Assembly (NCBI RefSeq): GCF_001429185.1 | Contig: NZ_LMIW01000008.1 | Location: 670,056 to 734,055 of the forward strand | DNA length: 64,000 nucleotides | Direction: 5' to 3' | From: Terrabacter sp. Root85 | GTDB taxonomy: Bacteria > Actinomycetota > Actinomycetes > Actinomycetales > Dermatophilaceae | Part shown: positions 52,448 through 61,900 of the stretch, one piece after another | Layout: each line of letters opens with the position of its first letter | How positions within the stretch are numbered: position 1 is the first letter of the stretch | The notes under the pieces: model-generated | What the model saw: only the letters and a program-made list of their open reading frames with translations | Database searches by the model: none | What the model was told of the DNA's origin: nothing | Program-made: the position numbers and the translations under genes

Positions 52448-54463
52448 ATGGTCGACCTCGACCGTCGCCGCTTCCTCAAGATCGCCGGTGGCGCCGCCGC
52501 CGCGACGATGCTCGACGAGAGCATCGCCCGCGCTGCCGCCATCCCGGCCAACCGGGCCACCGGGTCCCTCAAGGACGTCGAGCACATCGTCGTGCTCATG
52601 CAGGAGAACCGGTCCTTCGAGCACTACCTCGGCAGCCTCCGCGGTGTCCGCGGCTTCGGTGACCCGCACCCGGTCCGGCTCCCGAGCGGCAAGGACGTGT
52701 GGCACCAGTCCGACGGCACCCGCGACGTCCTGCCCTTCCACCCGAGCGTCGACGACCTCGGCGCCGCCTTCCTCGAGGGCCTGCCGCACAGCTGGACCGA
52801 CGGGCAGGCCGCCGTCAACCGAGGGCACTACGACGGCTGGGTGCCGGCCAAGGGCACGACGACGATGGCCTACCTCGAGCGCCAGGACGCGGCCTTCCAC
52901 TACGCGCTGGCCGACGCCTTCACCGTGTGCGACGCCTACTACTGCTCGTTCATCGGCAACACCGACCCGAACCGCTACTACCTGTGGTCCGGGTGGACGG
53001 GCAACGACGGCAAGGGTTGCGGCCCAGTCGTCTACAACGACGAGCTCGGCTACGACTGGCGCACCTACCCCGAGCGGCTCGAGCAGGCAGGCGTGTCGTG
53101 GAAGGTCTACCAGGACGAGGGCACCGGGCTCGACGCCGCCGGCTCCTGGGGCGGGACGTCGGACCCCTACATCGGCAACTACGGTGACAACTCGCTGCTC
53201 TACTTCAACCGCTACCGCAACGCCCGGCCGGGAGACCCGTTCTACGAGAAGGCCCGTCGCGGCACGAGGGCGCGTGACGGGCAGGACTACTTCGAGCCGC
53301 TGCGCCGGGACGTCGAGGCGGGCACCCTCCCGTCGGTCAGCTGGATCACGGCTCCCGAGGCGTTCAGCGAGCACTCGAACTGGCCGACGAACTACGGCGC
53401 CTGGTACATCTCCAAGGTCCTCGACACCCTGACCTCGAATCCCGAGGTCTGGGCCAGGACCGTCCTGCTCATCACCTACGACGAGAACGACGGCTTCTTC
53501 GACCACCTCGTGCCCCCGCACGCGAACTCGCCTGTCATCCCTGGCGCCTCGACGGTGTCGACGGCCGACGAGTTCTACGACGGCGAGCACGGCCCCGGCG
53601 CCTACGGCATGGGTCCACGCGTGCCGATGTTCGTCGTGTCGCCGTGGAGCACGGGTGGCTGGGTCTCATCGGAGACCTTCGACCACACGTCGGTCATCCG
53701 GCTCATGGAGACGCGCTTCGGGGTCAAGGAGCCCAACATCACGCCCTGGCGACGATCGGTCGCCGGCGACCTCTCCTCGGCCCTCGACTTCTCGAAGACC
53801 GTGGAGAAGGTGCCCGCACTGCCGAGCACGACGAGCTGGAAGCCGTTCGACGACCAGCGACACCCGTCGTACCGGCCCACGCCGCCCGCTGAGGGGAAGA
53901 TGCCGTCGCAGGAGCCGGGGACGCGCCCGGCGCGCCCGACCCCCTACGACCTCGTCGTCCGTGAGCAGCAGACCCGCGGGGCCGTCACCGTCGACCTCGA
54001 CAACCGCGGGCGCCGAGGCACGCACGTCCAGGCACGGCTCGTCGAACCGGCCGGGCCACCGCACAGCTACACGGTGGGTGCCGGCGACGAGCTGCGGGCG
54101 ACGTGGCCCGTCAACGGCGACTACGACATCCACCTGCACGGGCCGAACGGCTTCTTCCGGCGCTTCGCGGGTGACACGAGGACGGACCGCATCCGCGTCG
54201 AGGTGACCCGGGTCGGGCGCACGCAGCGCCTGTCGGTCACCGTCGAGGCGCCGCGCGGAGTCCGCGTCACGGTCGAGGACGCGTACGGCGCCCGCACCAC
54301 GGTCGGCCGTCGACCCGTCGTCGTCGACACGTCGACCAACGGCGGGTGGTACGACCTCACCGTCGTCGCCGAGGAGGGCACCTTCCTGCGAGGCTTCGCG
54401 GGGCACCTCGGGACGGGCCGTCCGTCCATCAGCGAGCCGGCGCTGGGCCACGCAGACGGCTGA
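52448..54463 (+). CDS. Tat-exported phospholipase C / phosphoesterase family protein
   Basis: The 671-residue protein has a twin-arginine signal (DRRRFLKIAGGAAAATML, residues 5-22). The catalytic N-terminus HIVVLMQENRSFEHYLGSLRGV has Glu53 and Asn54 of the phosphoesterase family that includes phosphocholine-specific phospholipases C and acid phosphatases. Further marks are VSWITAPEAFSEHSNWP and ITYDENDGFFDHLVPP. The C-terminal third (about 490-660) holds two beta-sandwich repeats typical of phospholipase C. It should release diacylglycerol and a phosphorylated head group from phospholipids in the exported space. GGAG precedes ATG 52448. It follows the diesterase gene closely. Confidence 0.9.
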   Translation: MVDLDRRRFLKIAGGAAAATMLDESIARAAAIPANRATGSLKDVEHIVVLMQENRSFEHYLGSLRGVRGFGDPHPVRLPSGKDVWHQSDGTRDVLPFHPSVDDLGAAFLEGLPHSWTDGQAAVNRGHYDGWVPAKGTTTMAYLERQDAAFHYALADAFTVCDAYYCSFIGNTDPNRYYLWSGWTGNDGKGCGPVVYNDELGYDWRTYPERLEQAGVSWKVYQDEGTGLDAAGSWGGTSDPYIGNYGDNSLLYFNRYRNARPGDPFYEKARRGTRARDGQDYFEPLRRDVEAGTLPSVSWITAPEAFSEHSNWPTNYGAWYISKVLDTLTSNPEVWARTVLLITYDENDGFFDHLVPPHANSPVIPGASTVSTADEFYDGEHGPGAYGMGPRVPMFVVSPWSTGGWVSSETFDHTSVIRLMETRFGVKEPNITPWRRSVAGDLSSALDFSKTVEKVPALPSTTSWKPFDDQRHPSYRPTPPAEGKMPSQEPGTRPARPTPYDLVVREQQTRGAVTVDLDNRGRRGTHVQARLVEPAGPPHSYTVGAGDELRATWPVNGDYDIHLHGPNGFFRRFAGDTRTDRIRVEVTRVGRTQRLSVTVEAPRGVRVTVEDAYGARTTVGRRPVVVDTSTNGGWYDLTVVAEEGTFLRGFAGHLGTGRPSISEPALGHADG

Positions 54464-54578
54464 CCCCACGGCTGGCGTATGCCGGGTGCCGGGCACCCCG
54501 GGTCGAGCACCCCGGGCGCCCGGTGACGCCGCTGGCGTCGCCGGCGTCGCCGGCGTCCCCGAGAGACCGTGCCTGCCG

Positions 54579-55817
54579 TCAGGCCGTGCGCCGACGGTCG
54601 CCGGACGAGCGGATCCCGACCTGCGAGAAGACGAGCGCGCAGGCGGCCACGAGTGCGAGCAGGGCGAGCCCGAAGCCGTACTGCGGGAAGACCTTGTCGT
54701 AGGTCGCCCCGAGGACGAGGGGCGGGAAGTAGCCGCCGAGGCCGCCGGCGGCGCCGACGAGGCCGGTCACGCTGCCCACCCGCTCCGGCGGTGCGAGGCG
54801 CGCGACCCAGGCGAAGACGCCGCCGGTGCCCAGCCCGAGGAAGAAGGCCATGGCGACGAACGACAGGCCCGCCGCCACCTCGAGGGGCGGCCGGAATGCC
54901 AGGACGACCGCGAGAACGGTCGTGCCGGAGAGCGAGATGGCGAGGACCGCGCGCGGCCCGATGCGGTCCGACAGCACCCCACCGATGGGTCGCGCGACGA
55001 CCGCCGCGACGGCGAAGCCGGCCGTGCGCGTACCCGCTGCCGTGAGGTCGAAGGCGTAGACGTCCTTGAGGAAGGTCGGCAGGTAGGTCGAGAAGGCGAC
55101 GAAGCCGCCGAACGCCACGGCGTAGAGGAACGACATCTGCCACGTCACCGGCAGCCTGATCGCGGCCGCCAGCTTGGGGACGACGGGGTCGGTGTTCGGC
55201 GTCCAGGCCGGTGAGTTGCGCATGGCGGACCAGCACAGCGCGGCGGTTGCGACGAGCAGGACGGCGATGATGACGTGCGTCAGCGTGTAGCCGAACCACG
55301 TCACCATCCGCGGCGTCAGGGCCGATGAGAGCGCCGTCCCGCCCATCCCGGCGCCGAAGACGCCGGTGGCGAACCCGCGCCGATCCGCTTGGTACCACGC
55401 GTTGACGAAGGGGACCCCGACCGCGAAGGTCGTGCCCCCGATGCCGAGGAAGAAGCCGAAGAGGAGCATCAGCGGGAACGACTCGAGGTTGCCGGCCAGG
55501 GCGACGAGGAGCACGAAGGGCACGGTGAGCAGGGTCAGCACCGGGAACATGACGCGACCGCCGTAGCGGTCGGTGAGCGCGCCCACCGGGATGCGCCCGA
55601 GCGAACCGACGAGCACCGGTGTCGCGACGAGCAGCGCCTTCTGGCTGCTGCTCAGGTGCATCTGCTCGGTGTACCTCACCCCGAGCGGCCCGATGAGGTT
55701 CCACGCCCAGAAGGTCACCGCGAAGGCAAAGGTCGCGAGGGCGAGGTTCCGGCCCTGACCGCTCAGGCCGACCTGCGGCGGGGACGGCGTGGACGCGGTC
55801 GGTGCGCTGGTGCTCAT
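54579..55817 (-). CDS. narK: Nitrate/nitrite transporter of the NarK family
   Basis: The 412-residue MFS protein has 12 membrane helices. It shows NLALATFAFAVTFWAWNLIGPLG in helix 1, LVGSLGRIPVGALTDRYGGR (loop 2-3 motif), GFFLGIGGTTFAVGVPFVNAWYQADRRGFATGVFGAGMGGTA and later FFLGLGTGGVFAWVARLAPPERVGSVTGLVGAAGGLGGYF, the two nitrate-signature glycine stretches of the NarK group. It imports nitrate or exchanges nitrate for nitrite. It lies 28 bases after narI on the same strand, so it is the last gene of the nar operon. Confidence 0.93.
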   Translation of the reverse strand: MSTSAPTASTPSPPQVGLSGQGRNLALATFAFAVTFWAWNLIGPLGVRYTEQMHLSSSQKALLVATPVLVGSLGRIPVGALTDRYGGRVMFPVLTLLTVPFVLLVALAGNLESFPLMLLFGFFLGIGGTTFAVGVPFVNAWYQADRRGFATGVFGAGMGGTALSSALTPRMVTWFGYTLTHVIIAVLLVATAALCWSAMRNSPAWTPNTDPVVPKLAAAIRLPVTWQMSFLYAVAFGGFVAFSTYLPTFLKDVYAFDLTAAGTRTAGFAVAAVVARPIGGVLSDRIGPRAVLAISLSGTTVLAVVLAFRPPLEVAAGLSFVAMAFFLGLGTGGVFAWVARLAPPERVGSVTGLVGAAGGLGGYFPPLVLGATYDKVFPQYGFGLALLALVAACALVFSQVGIRSSGDRRRTA

Positions 55818-55845
55818 GGCTCTCCTCGAAGCAGGGTCGGTCGGG

Positions 55846-56595
55846 TCAGTGTCTGCGGTCGCGGTCGGAGGTGCCGACGCCGCTCCAGCCGGGCCGGCTG
55901 GAGCGGTTGCCGGAGGTCCGGCCGTCGCGCGAGCGGTAGACGATGTAGGGCCGGAAGAGGTAGTGCAGCGGGGCCGTGAAGGCGTGGACGAGCCGCGTGA
56001 AGGGCCACAGCGCGAAGAGCAGCATCCCGACGATCGCGTGGACGTGGAACTGCACCGGGGCCGCCGCCATCGCCGTCACGTCCGGGCTCAGCAGCAGCAC
56101 CGACCGGAACCACGGCGAGACGGTCTCGCGGTAGTTGTGTGCCTCGCTGCCCGCCCCGACGCTGACGAGCGTCGTCCAGAGGCCGAGGACGATGGCGCCG
56201 ACGAGCAGGACGTACATCAGCTTGTCGTTCTTCGTCGTCGCCATGAAGACCGGCCCGGTCGTGCGGCGCCGGTAGACGAGGATGAGGATGCCGGCCAGCG
56301 TGCAGACCCCCGCCAGACCGCCGAACAGCAGCGCGTTGACGTGGTAGAGCCCCTCGCTGACGCCGACGGCCTCGGTCCACGACTCGGGGATGACGAGTCC
56401 GCCGACGTGGCCGACGAAGACGAGCAGGATGCCGAAGTGGAAGAGCGGCGACCCGATGCGCAACAAGCGCGACTCGTAGAGCTGTGAGGACCGGGTCGTC
56501 CAGCCGAACTTGTCGTAGCGGTAGCGCCAGACCGTGCCACCGACGAGGCTCGCGATGCAGAGGTAGGGGAGGATGCCCCAGAGGAACGTGCTCAT
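55846..56595 (-). CDS. narI: Respiratory nitrate reductase gamma subunit (cytochrome b)
   Basis: The 249-residue protein has five membrane helices with the haem-ligand histidines of NarI: LFHFGILLVFVGHVGGLVIP near the N-terminus, and VQFHVHAIVGMLLFALWPFTRLVHAF near the C-terminus. It oxidises menaquinol and passes electrons through two haems b to the NarH iron-sulfur clusters on the cytoplasmic side. It overlaps narJ by ATGA. The last 30 residues are a polar extension (TSGNRSSRPGWSGVG) common in actinobacteria. Confidence 0.95.
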   Translation of the reverse strand: MSTFLWGILPYLCIASLVGGTVWRYRYDKFGWTTRSSQLYESRLLRIGSPLFHFGILLVFVGHVGGLVIPESWTEAVGVSEGLYHVNALLFGGLAGVCTLAGILILVYRRRTTGPVFMATTKNDKLMYVLLVGAIVLGLWTTLVSVGAGSEAHNYRETVSPWFRSVLLLSPDVTAMAAAPVQFHVHAIVGMLLFALWPFTRLVHAFTAPLHYLFRPYIVYRSRDGRTSGNRSSRPGWSGVGTSDRDRRH

Positions 56596-57278
56596 GACCC
56601 TCCACTCCTCGGTGCCCCGGTCGAGGCCGGTTGCAGCGGAAGGAGCCTCGGGTCGTAGGGCTCGAGCCCGACCGTCTCCGTCGGGTGCGGTCCGCTCAGC
56701 CCGACCATCTCCATGACCGCGGCGCGGTCGGGCGGGGACTCCCCGGGAAGGGTCGCGCACACGGCGACGACGGCGGCGGCATACGCGCTCTTCCTCTCCT
56801 GCAAGGCGATCCGCAGCAGCTCGAGACTCGCGCGGTACTCCTGGAGCAGCGCGACGCCGGCCTCCGGGTCGACGCGTGCGGTGAACTCGAGCACCATCGG
56901 GAGGTAGTCGGGCAGCTCTCCGTGCGTGTCGACGACAGCGCCACTGCTGCGGTATGCCGACTTGAACCGTCCGAGCACCTCGCCCCGCCGGCGCGTGTCG
57001 CCGTCGGTCCAGTAGGACAGGTAGAGCGCGTGCTTGCGGCTGAGGTCGAAGGTGTCGACGTAGGCGCGCTGGAGATCGGCCAGGGCGGCTCCGTCGAGGT
57101 GGGTGACGAGACTCGCCAGGGCCGTGGCGGCGGCCGAGTCGGCCTGCTCCGCAAGGGCATCACGCATCGAGGGAAGCCCGGCGACGAGCTCGGCGGTCGG
57201 GTAGTCGAGGCAGCGTCCGGCGACGAGGTGCACGACGCGGTCGTCCCGTGGTGCCGCCCGCCGGTGCAGGCCGATCAC
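56592..57278 (-). CDS. narJ: Nitrate reductase molybdenum cofactor assembly chaperone
   Basis: The 228-residue protein is all-helical and has the NarJ/TorD chaperone features AGRCLDYPTAELVAGLPSM near the start and AYVDTFDLSRKHALYLSYWTDGDTRRRGEVLGRFKSAYR in the middle, followed by DYLPMVLEFTA. It holds NarG until its molybdenum cofactor and iron-sulfur cluster are inserted and it joins NarH. The GTG start at 57278 overlaps the narH stop, and its own stop overlaps narI, so all four subunits are translationally coupled. Confidence 0.95.
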   Translation of the reverse strand: MIGLHRRAAPRDDRVVHLVAGRCLDYPTAELVAGLPSMRDALAEQADSAAATALASLVTHLDGAALADLQRAYVDTFDLSRKHALYLSYWTDGDTRRRGEVLGRFKSAYRSSGAVVDTHGELPDYLPMVLEFTARVDPEAGVALLQEYRASLELLRIALQERKSAYAAAVVAVCATLPGESPPDRAAVMEMVGLSGPHPTETVGLEPYDPRLLPLQPASTGAPRSGGS

Positions 57279-58966
57279 GGCGCGTCCCCGTCCGAGCGGC
57301 CCGGGAAGAGGCCCGGGGGAGCGCCGTTGCCGTCCCAGTTGAGCAGGTTGACCCGCCCGGTCAGGGAGCCGGACTCGGTCGTCGCCATGGCCGTGTCGGA
57401 GGTCTGCCGCTGCTTGAGCGCGTTGAACGTCTCGACGGCCACCGGTGCGGGACGTCCGCTCGCCTCGCCGAACGGACCCGACTCGTACATGCCCGGCCCC
57501 TCGTCGAAGTCGAGCGAGCAGCCGATCTCCTCGAGCTCGTGGGCCCGCTCGACGTGCGCCGTGGGGATGACGTAGCGGTCGGCGTACTTCGCGATCGCCA
57601 TGAGGCGGTACATCTCGTAGAGCGACTCCTCGCTCATGCCGACCGCCGCGGGGATCGCGGGGTCGCCGTCGCGGCCCAGCGACACGTCGCGCATGTAGGC
57701 GCGCATCGCGGCGAGCTTCTGGAGCACGCCGGTGACGATGTCGGTGCGGCCGGCCGTGAAGAGCTCGGCGAGGTAGTCGACGGGGATGCGCAGCGCCTCG
57801 ATCGCTCCGAAGAGCACGGTCCGGTCCTCGGCGTCGTGACCCTGCGACGAGAGGACGTCGACGATCGGCGACAGCGGTGGGACGTACCAGACCATCGGCA
57901 TCGTGCGGTACTCCGGGTGCAGCGGCAGGGCCACCCGGTAGGTCTTGGCGAGCGCGTAGACGGGCGAGCGCCGCGCCGCGTCCATCCAGTCGTCCGGTAT
58001 GCCGTCACGCCGGGCCGCGGCAACGACCTCGGGGTCGCTCGGGTCGAGCAGGAGGTCGAGCTGCGCCTCGTAGAGGTCGCCCTCGTCGGGGGTCGCCGCC
58101 GCGGCCGTGACGCGGTCGGCGTCGTAGAGGAAGAGGCCGAGGTAGCGCAGCCGCCCGACACACGTCTCGGAGCAGACCGTCGGCAGCCCCACCTCGACGC
58201 GGGGGTAGCAGAAGGTGCACTTCTCGGCCTTGCCGCTCTTGTGGTTGAAGTAGATCTTCTTGTACGGGCATCCCGTGATGCACTGCCGCCATCCGCGGCA
58301 CCGGTCCTGGTCGACGAGGACGATGCCGTCCTCCTCGCGCTTGTAGATCGCGCCCGACGGGCAGGACGCCATGCACGACGGGTTGAGGCAGTGCTCGCAG
58401 ATGCGCGGCAGGTAGAACATGAAGGTCTTCTCGAGCTCGAAGCGGACCTTCTCCTCCGACTCGCGCCGCACCGAGGCGTTGAGCTTCGCGACGATGGGGT
58501 CGAGGTGGCCCATCTCGCTCGCGCCGCCGAGGTTGTCGTCCCAGTTGGCCGACCACGTGATCTTCGTGTTCTCGCCGGTGATGAGCGACTTCGGCCGGGC
58601 GACCGGGAAGTCGTCTCCGAGGGGTGCCTCGATGAGGGTCTGGTAGTCGTAGGTCCAGGGCTCGTAGTAGTCGGCGAGCTTGGGCTGCACGGGGCTCGCG
58701 AAGATGCCGAGGAGCTTCTGCACCCGGCCACCCGCCTTGAGCTTGAGGCTGCCGCGGTGGGTGAGCGTCCAGCCGCCCTTCCACGTCTCCTGGTCCTCGT
58801 AGCGGCGCGGGTACCCCTGTCCCGGGCGGGTCTCCACGTTGTTGAACCAGACGTACTCGGTGCCGGCGCGGTTGGTCCACGCCTGCTTGCACGTGACCGA
58901 GCACGTGTGGCACCCGATGCACTTGTCGAGGTTCATCACCATGCCCATCTGGGCCATGACACGCAT
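57275..58966 (-). CDS. narH: Respiratory nitrate reductase beta subunit (iron-sulfur)
   Basis: The 563-residue protein binds four iron-sulfur clusters. Cysteine groups are CIGCHTCSVTCKQAW near the N-terminus, CEHCLNPSCMASCPSG, CRGWRQCITGCPYKKIYFNH (the group with Trp in place of one Cys, which binds the [3Fe-4S] cluster) and KCTFCYPRVEVGLPTVCSETCVGR. It passes electrons from NarI to NarG. ATG 58966 overlaps the narG stop by one base (TGATG). Its length is near the usual 500-560. Confidence 0.96.
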   Translation of the reverse strand: MRVMAQMGMVMNLDKCIGCHTCSVTCKQAWTNRAGTEYVWFNNVETRPGQGYPRRYEDQETWKGGWTLTHRGSLKLKAGGRVQKLLGIFASPVQPKLADYYEPWTYDYQTLIEAPLGDDFPVARPKSLITGENTKITWSANWDDNLGGASEMGHLDPIVAKLNASVRRESEEKVRFELEKTFMFYLPRICEHCLNPSCMASCPSGAIYKREEDGIVLVDQDRCRGWRQCITGCPYKKIYFNHKSGKAEKCTFCYPRVEVGLPTVCSETCVGRLRYLGLFLYDADRVTAAAATPDEGDLYEAQLDLLLDPSDPEVVAAARRDGIPDDWMDAARRSPVYALAKTYRVALPLHPEYRTMPMVWYVPPLSPIVDVLSSQGHDAEDRTVLFGAIEALRIPVDYLAELFTAGRTDIVTGVLQKLAAMRAYMRDVSLGRDGDPAIPAAVGMSEESLYEMYRLMAIAKYADRYVIPTAHVERAHELEEIGCSLDFDEGPGMYESGPFGEASGRPAPVAVETFNALKQRQTSDTAMATTESGSLTGRVNLLNWDGNGAPPGLFPGRSDGDAP

Positions 58967-61900
58967 CAGTACGTCACCTCCTGCGATCGCTTGCGCACCG
59001 TCGAGACCATGTCGCGTTGGTTGCCCGTCGGTCCGAGGTAGTTGAACGTGTAGGACAGCTGGGCGTAGCCGCCGATGAGGTGGGTCGGCTTGACGAGCAG
59101 CCGCGTCACCGAGTTGTGGATGCCGCCGCGGCGACCGGTCGCCTCCGACTTCGGCACGTCGATGGTGCGCTCCTGCGCATGGTGGACGTAGACCACGCCC
59201 TCCGGCATGCGGGGGCTGACGATCGCCCGGCCGACGAGCACGCCGTTGGTGTTGAGGCACTCGACCCAGTCGTTGTCGGCGACGTCGATGGAGCCGGCGT
59301 CCTGCGGACTCATCCACACCGTCGGGCCGCCGCGTGAGAGCGAGAGCATGAGCAGGTTGTCCTGGTACTCCGAGTGGATCGACCACTTTGAGTGGGGCGT
59401 CAGATAGCGGACGGTGACCTGCTTCGACCCGTCTGGCCCGAGCTTCGGCTCACCGAAGAGGCGGTGCATGTCGAGGGGCGGCCGGTAGATGGGCAGCGCC
59501 TCGCCGAGGTCCTGCATCCAGTCGTGGTCGAGGTAGAAGTGCATCCGACCGGTGAGGGTGTGGAAGGGCTTGAGGCGCTCGATGTTGACGGTGAAGGGCG
59601 CGTATCGCCTCCCGCCGGTCTCGGAGCCCGACCACTCGGGCGAGGTGATGACGGCCACCGGTGCGCTCTGCGTGTCGGCGAAGGTGACGTGCTTCTCCTC
59701 CGAGCCCTCGGCGAGGTCGACGAGCTTCTTGCCGACCCGCTCCTCGAGGGTGCGGAAGCCCTGCACCGCGAGGTGACCGTTCGTCGTGCCGGAGAAGGTG
59801 AGGATCGCCTCGGCCAGCTTCGCGTCGCTGTCGATCGCCGGACGGCCGTCGCCGGCGCCCCCGAGCATGACGCCGTTCCTGGCGGCGAGGCGGGCCACCT
59901 CCTCCTCGACCCGGTAGGTGACGTTCTTGACCGTGAAGCCGAGGCTGTCGGCGAGCGGGCCCACGGTGGCGAGCTTCTCGCTGATCGCGGTGTAGTCGCG
60001 CTCGACGAGCTGGAAGACCGGCATCGTCCTGCCCGGCACGCCAGGGTGCCCCGTGGCCCGCCAGTCGACCGCGCGCCCACCGGGTTGGGCCGTCTCGCCG
60101 GGTGTGTCGTGCATGAGCGGCACGCTGACGAGGTCCTTGCGGACTCCGAGGTGGGTGCGCGCGAGGTCCGAGAGCTTCTCGGCGAGGAGGTGGAAGAGCT
60201 CGAAGTCGCTCTTGGCCTCCCACGGCGGGTCGATGGCGGGCGTGAAGGCGTGCACGAAGGGGTGCATGTCGGTCGAGCTGAGGTCGTGCTTCTCGTACCA
60301 CGTCGCTGCGGGCAGGACGATGTCGGAGAGCAGCGTCGTCGACGTCATGCGGAAGTCTGCCGAGAGCAGCAGGTCGAGCTTGCCCTCCGGCGCCTCGTTG
60401 TGCCATTTCACCTCGGACGGCCTTGGTGCCAAAGGGTTCTCGCTGCCCAGGACGTTGTGGTGCGTGCCGAGAAGGTTGCGCAGGAAGTACTCGTTGCCCT
60501 TGGCCGAGGACCCCATGAGGTTGCTCCGCCACAGCACGAGGGTGCGTGGCCAGTTCTCCGGAGCGTCGACGTCCTCGATCGCCGAGGTCAGCGTGCCGTC
60601 GTGCAGGGCGTCGGCGACGTAGGCCGCCGGGCTGGCGGCGGTGCCCGCGTCGACGGCGGCCCGGGCGTCCTCCGCCACCTGGAGCGGGTTCGTGCCGAAC
60701 TGCGGGTAGAACGGCATCCACCCCATCCGGGCGGACTGCGCGATCGTGTCGGCCGTGTGCTTGCCGGCCAGATGCCCTCTGGCGAGGGGCGAGTTGAGCG
60801 AGTCGGCGGAGTAGCCGTCGTTGCGCCACTGGTCGGTGTGCATGTACCAGTACGACGTGCCCGTCATGGTCCGGGGCGGCCGGCCCCAGTCGAGGGCGTT
60901 GGCGAGGGAGATCCAGCCGGTGATCGGTCGGCACTTCTCCTGGCCGACGTAGTGCGCCCAGCCGCCGCCGTTCCGACCCATGCAGCCGGTGAGGATCAGC
61001 AGCGAGAGGATCGCCCGGTAGGTCGCGTCACCGTGGAACCACTGACAGATGCCCGCGCCCATGATGATCATCGAGCGCCCTTGCGACTGCTCGGAGTTCG
61101 TGGCGAACTCGCGAGCGATGCGGATGCACTGCTCCGCGGGCACGCCGGTGATCTCCGCCTGCCAGGCAGGCGTGTAGGGCGCGGTGACGTCGTCGTAACC
61201 CGTGGGCCAGCTGCCCGGCAGTCCTTCTCGCTCGACGCCGTACTGCGCGAGCATGAGGTCGTAGACGGTCGTCACGAGGTGGCCGCCGACGCGCCGGGCG
61301 GGAACTCCTCGACGCAGCACCGAGCCGGTGCCGTCGGGCTCGACGAACGCCGGGAGCAGCACCTCGACGGCCTCGGCGGCGCCGCCCGTCATCGTCAGGG
61401 CGGGGGCCACGCCGTCGAGGTCGAGGTTCCATCGGCCCTTGCCGGAGTCCGCGTAGCGGAAGCCCATCGAGCCGTTCGGCACGACCGGCTGTCCAGTCAC
61501 CTCGTCGAGCAGCACCGTCTTCCAGGCATCTTCGTCGGGAACGGCGGCGCCATCAGCCGAGAGGTCGGACGCGGTGAGGAACTTGCCGGGCACGAAGGGG
61601 GCACCGGCCCCCTCACCCGACGCGGCGGCATACGGCTCCTCGGGTGCCTCCAGACGGATGAGGAAGGGGAGGTCGCTGTAGGTGCGCACGTAGTCGGTGA
61701 AGAAGGGCACCTCACGGTCGACGAAGAACTCCTTGAGGAGCACGTGGCCCATGGCCATCGCGAGCGCTGCGTCCGTGCCGGCCTGGGCGGGCATCCACTC
61801 GTCGGCGAACTTCGTGTTGTCGGCGTAGTCGGGGCTGACCGTGACGATCTTCGTGCCGCGGTAGCGGACCTCAGCCATCCAGTGCGCGTCGGGCGTGCGG

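Noticed and set aside
57248-59041. A 597-codon plus-strand frame opposite narH
   Set aside because: It lies against a complete narH and is composed of charged, low-information sequence. No ribosome site or domain was found.
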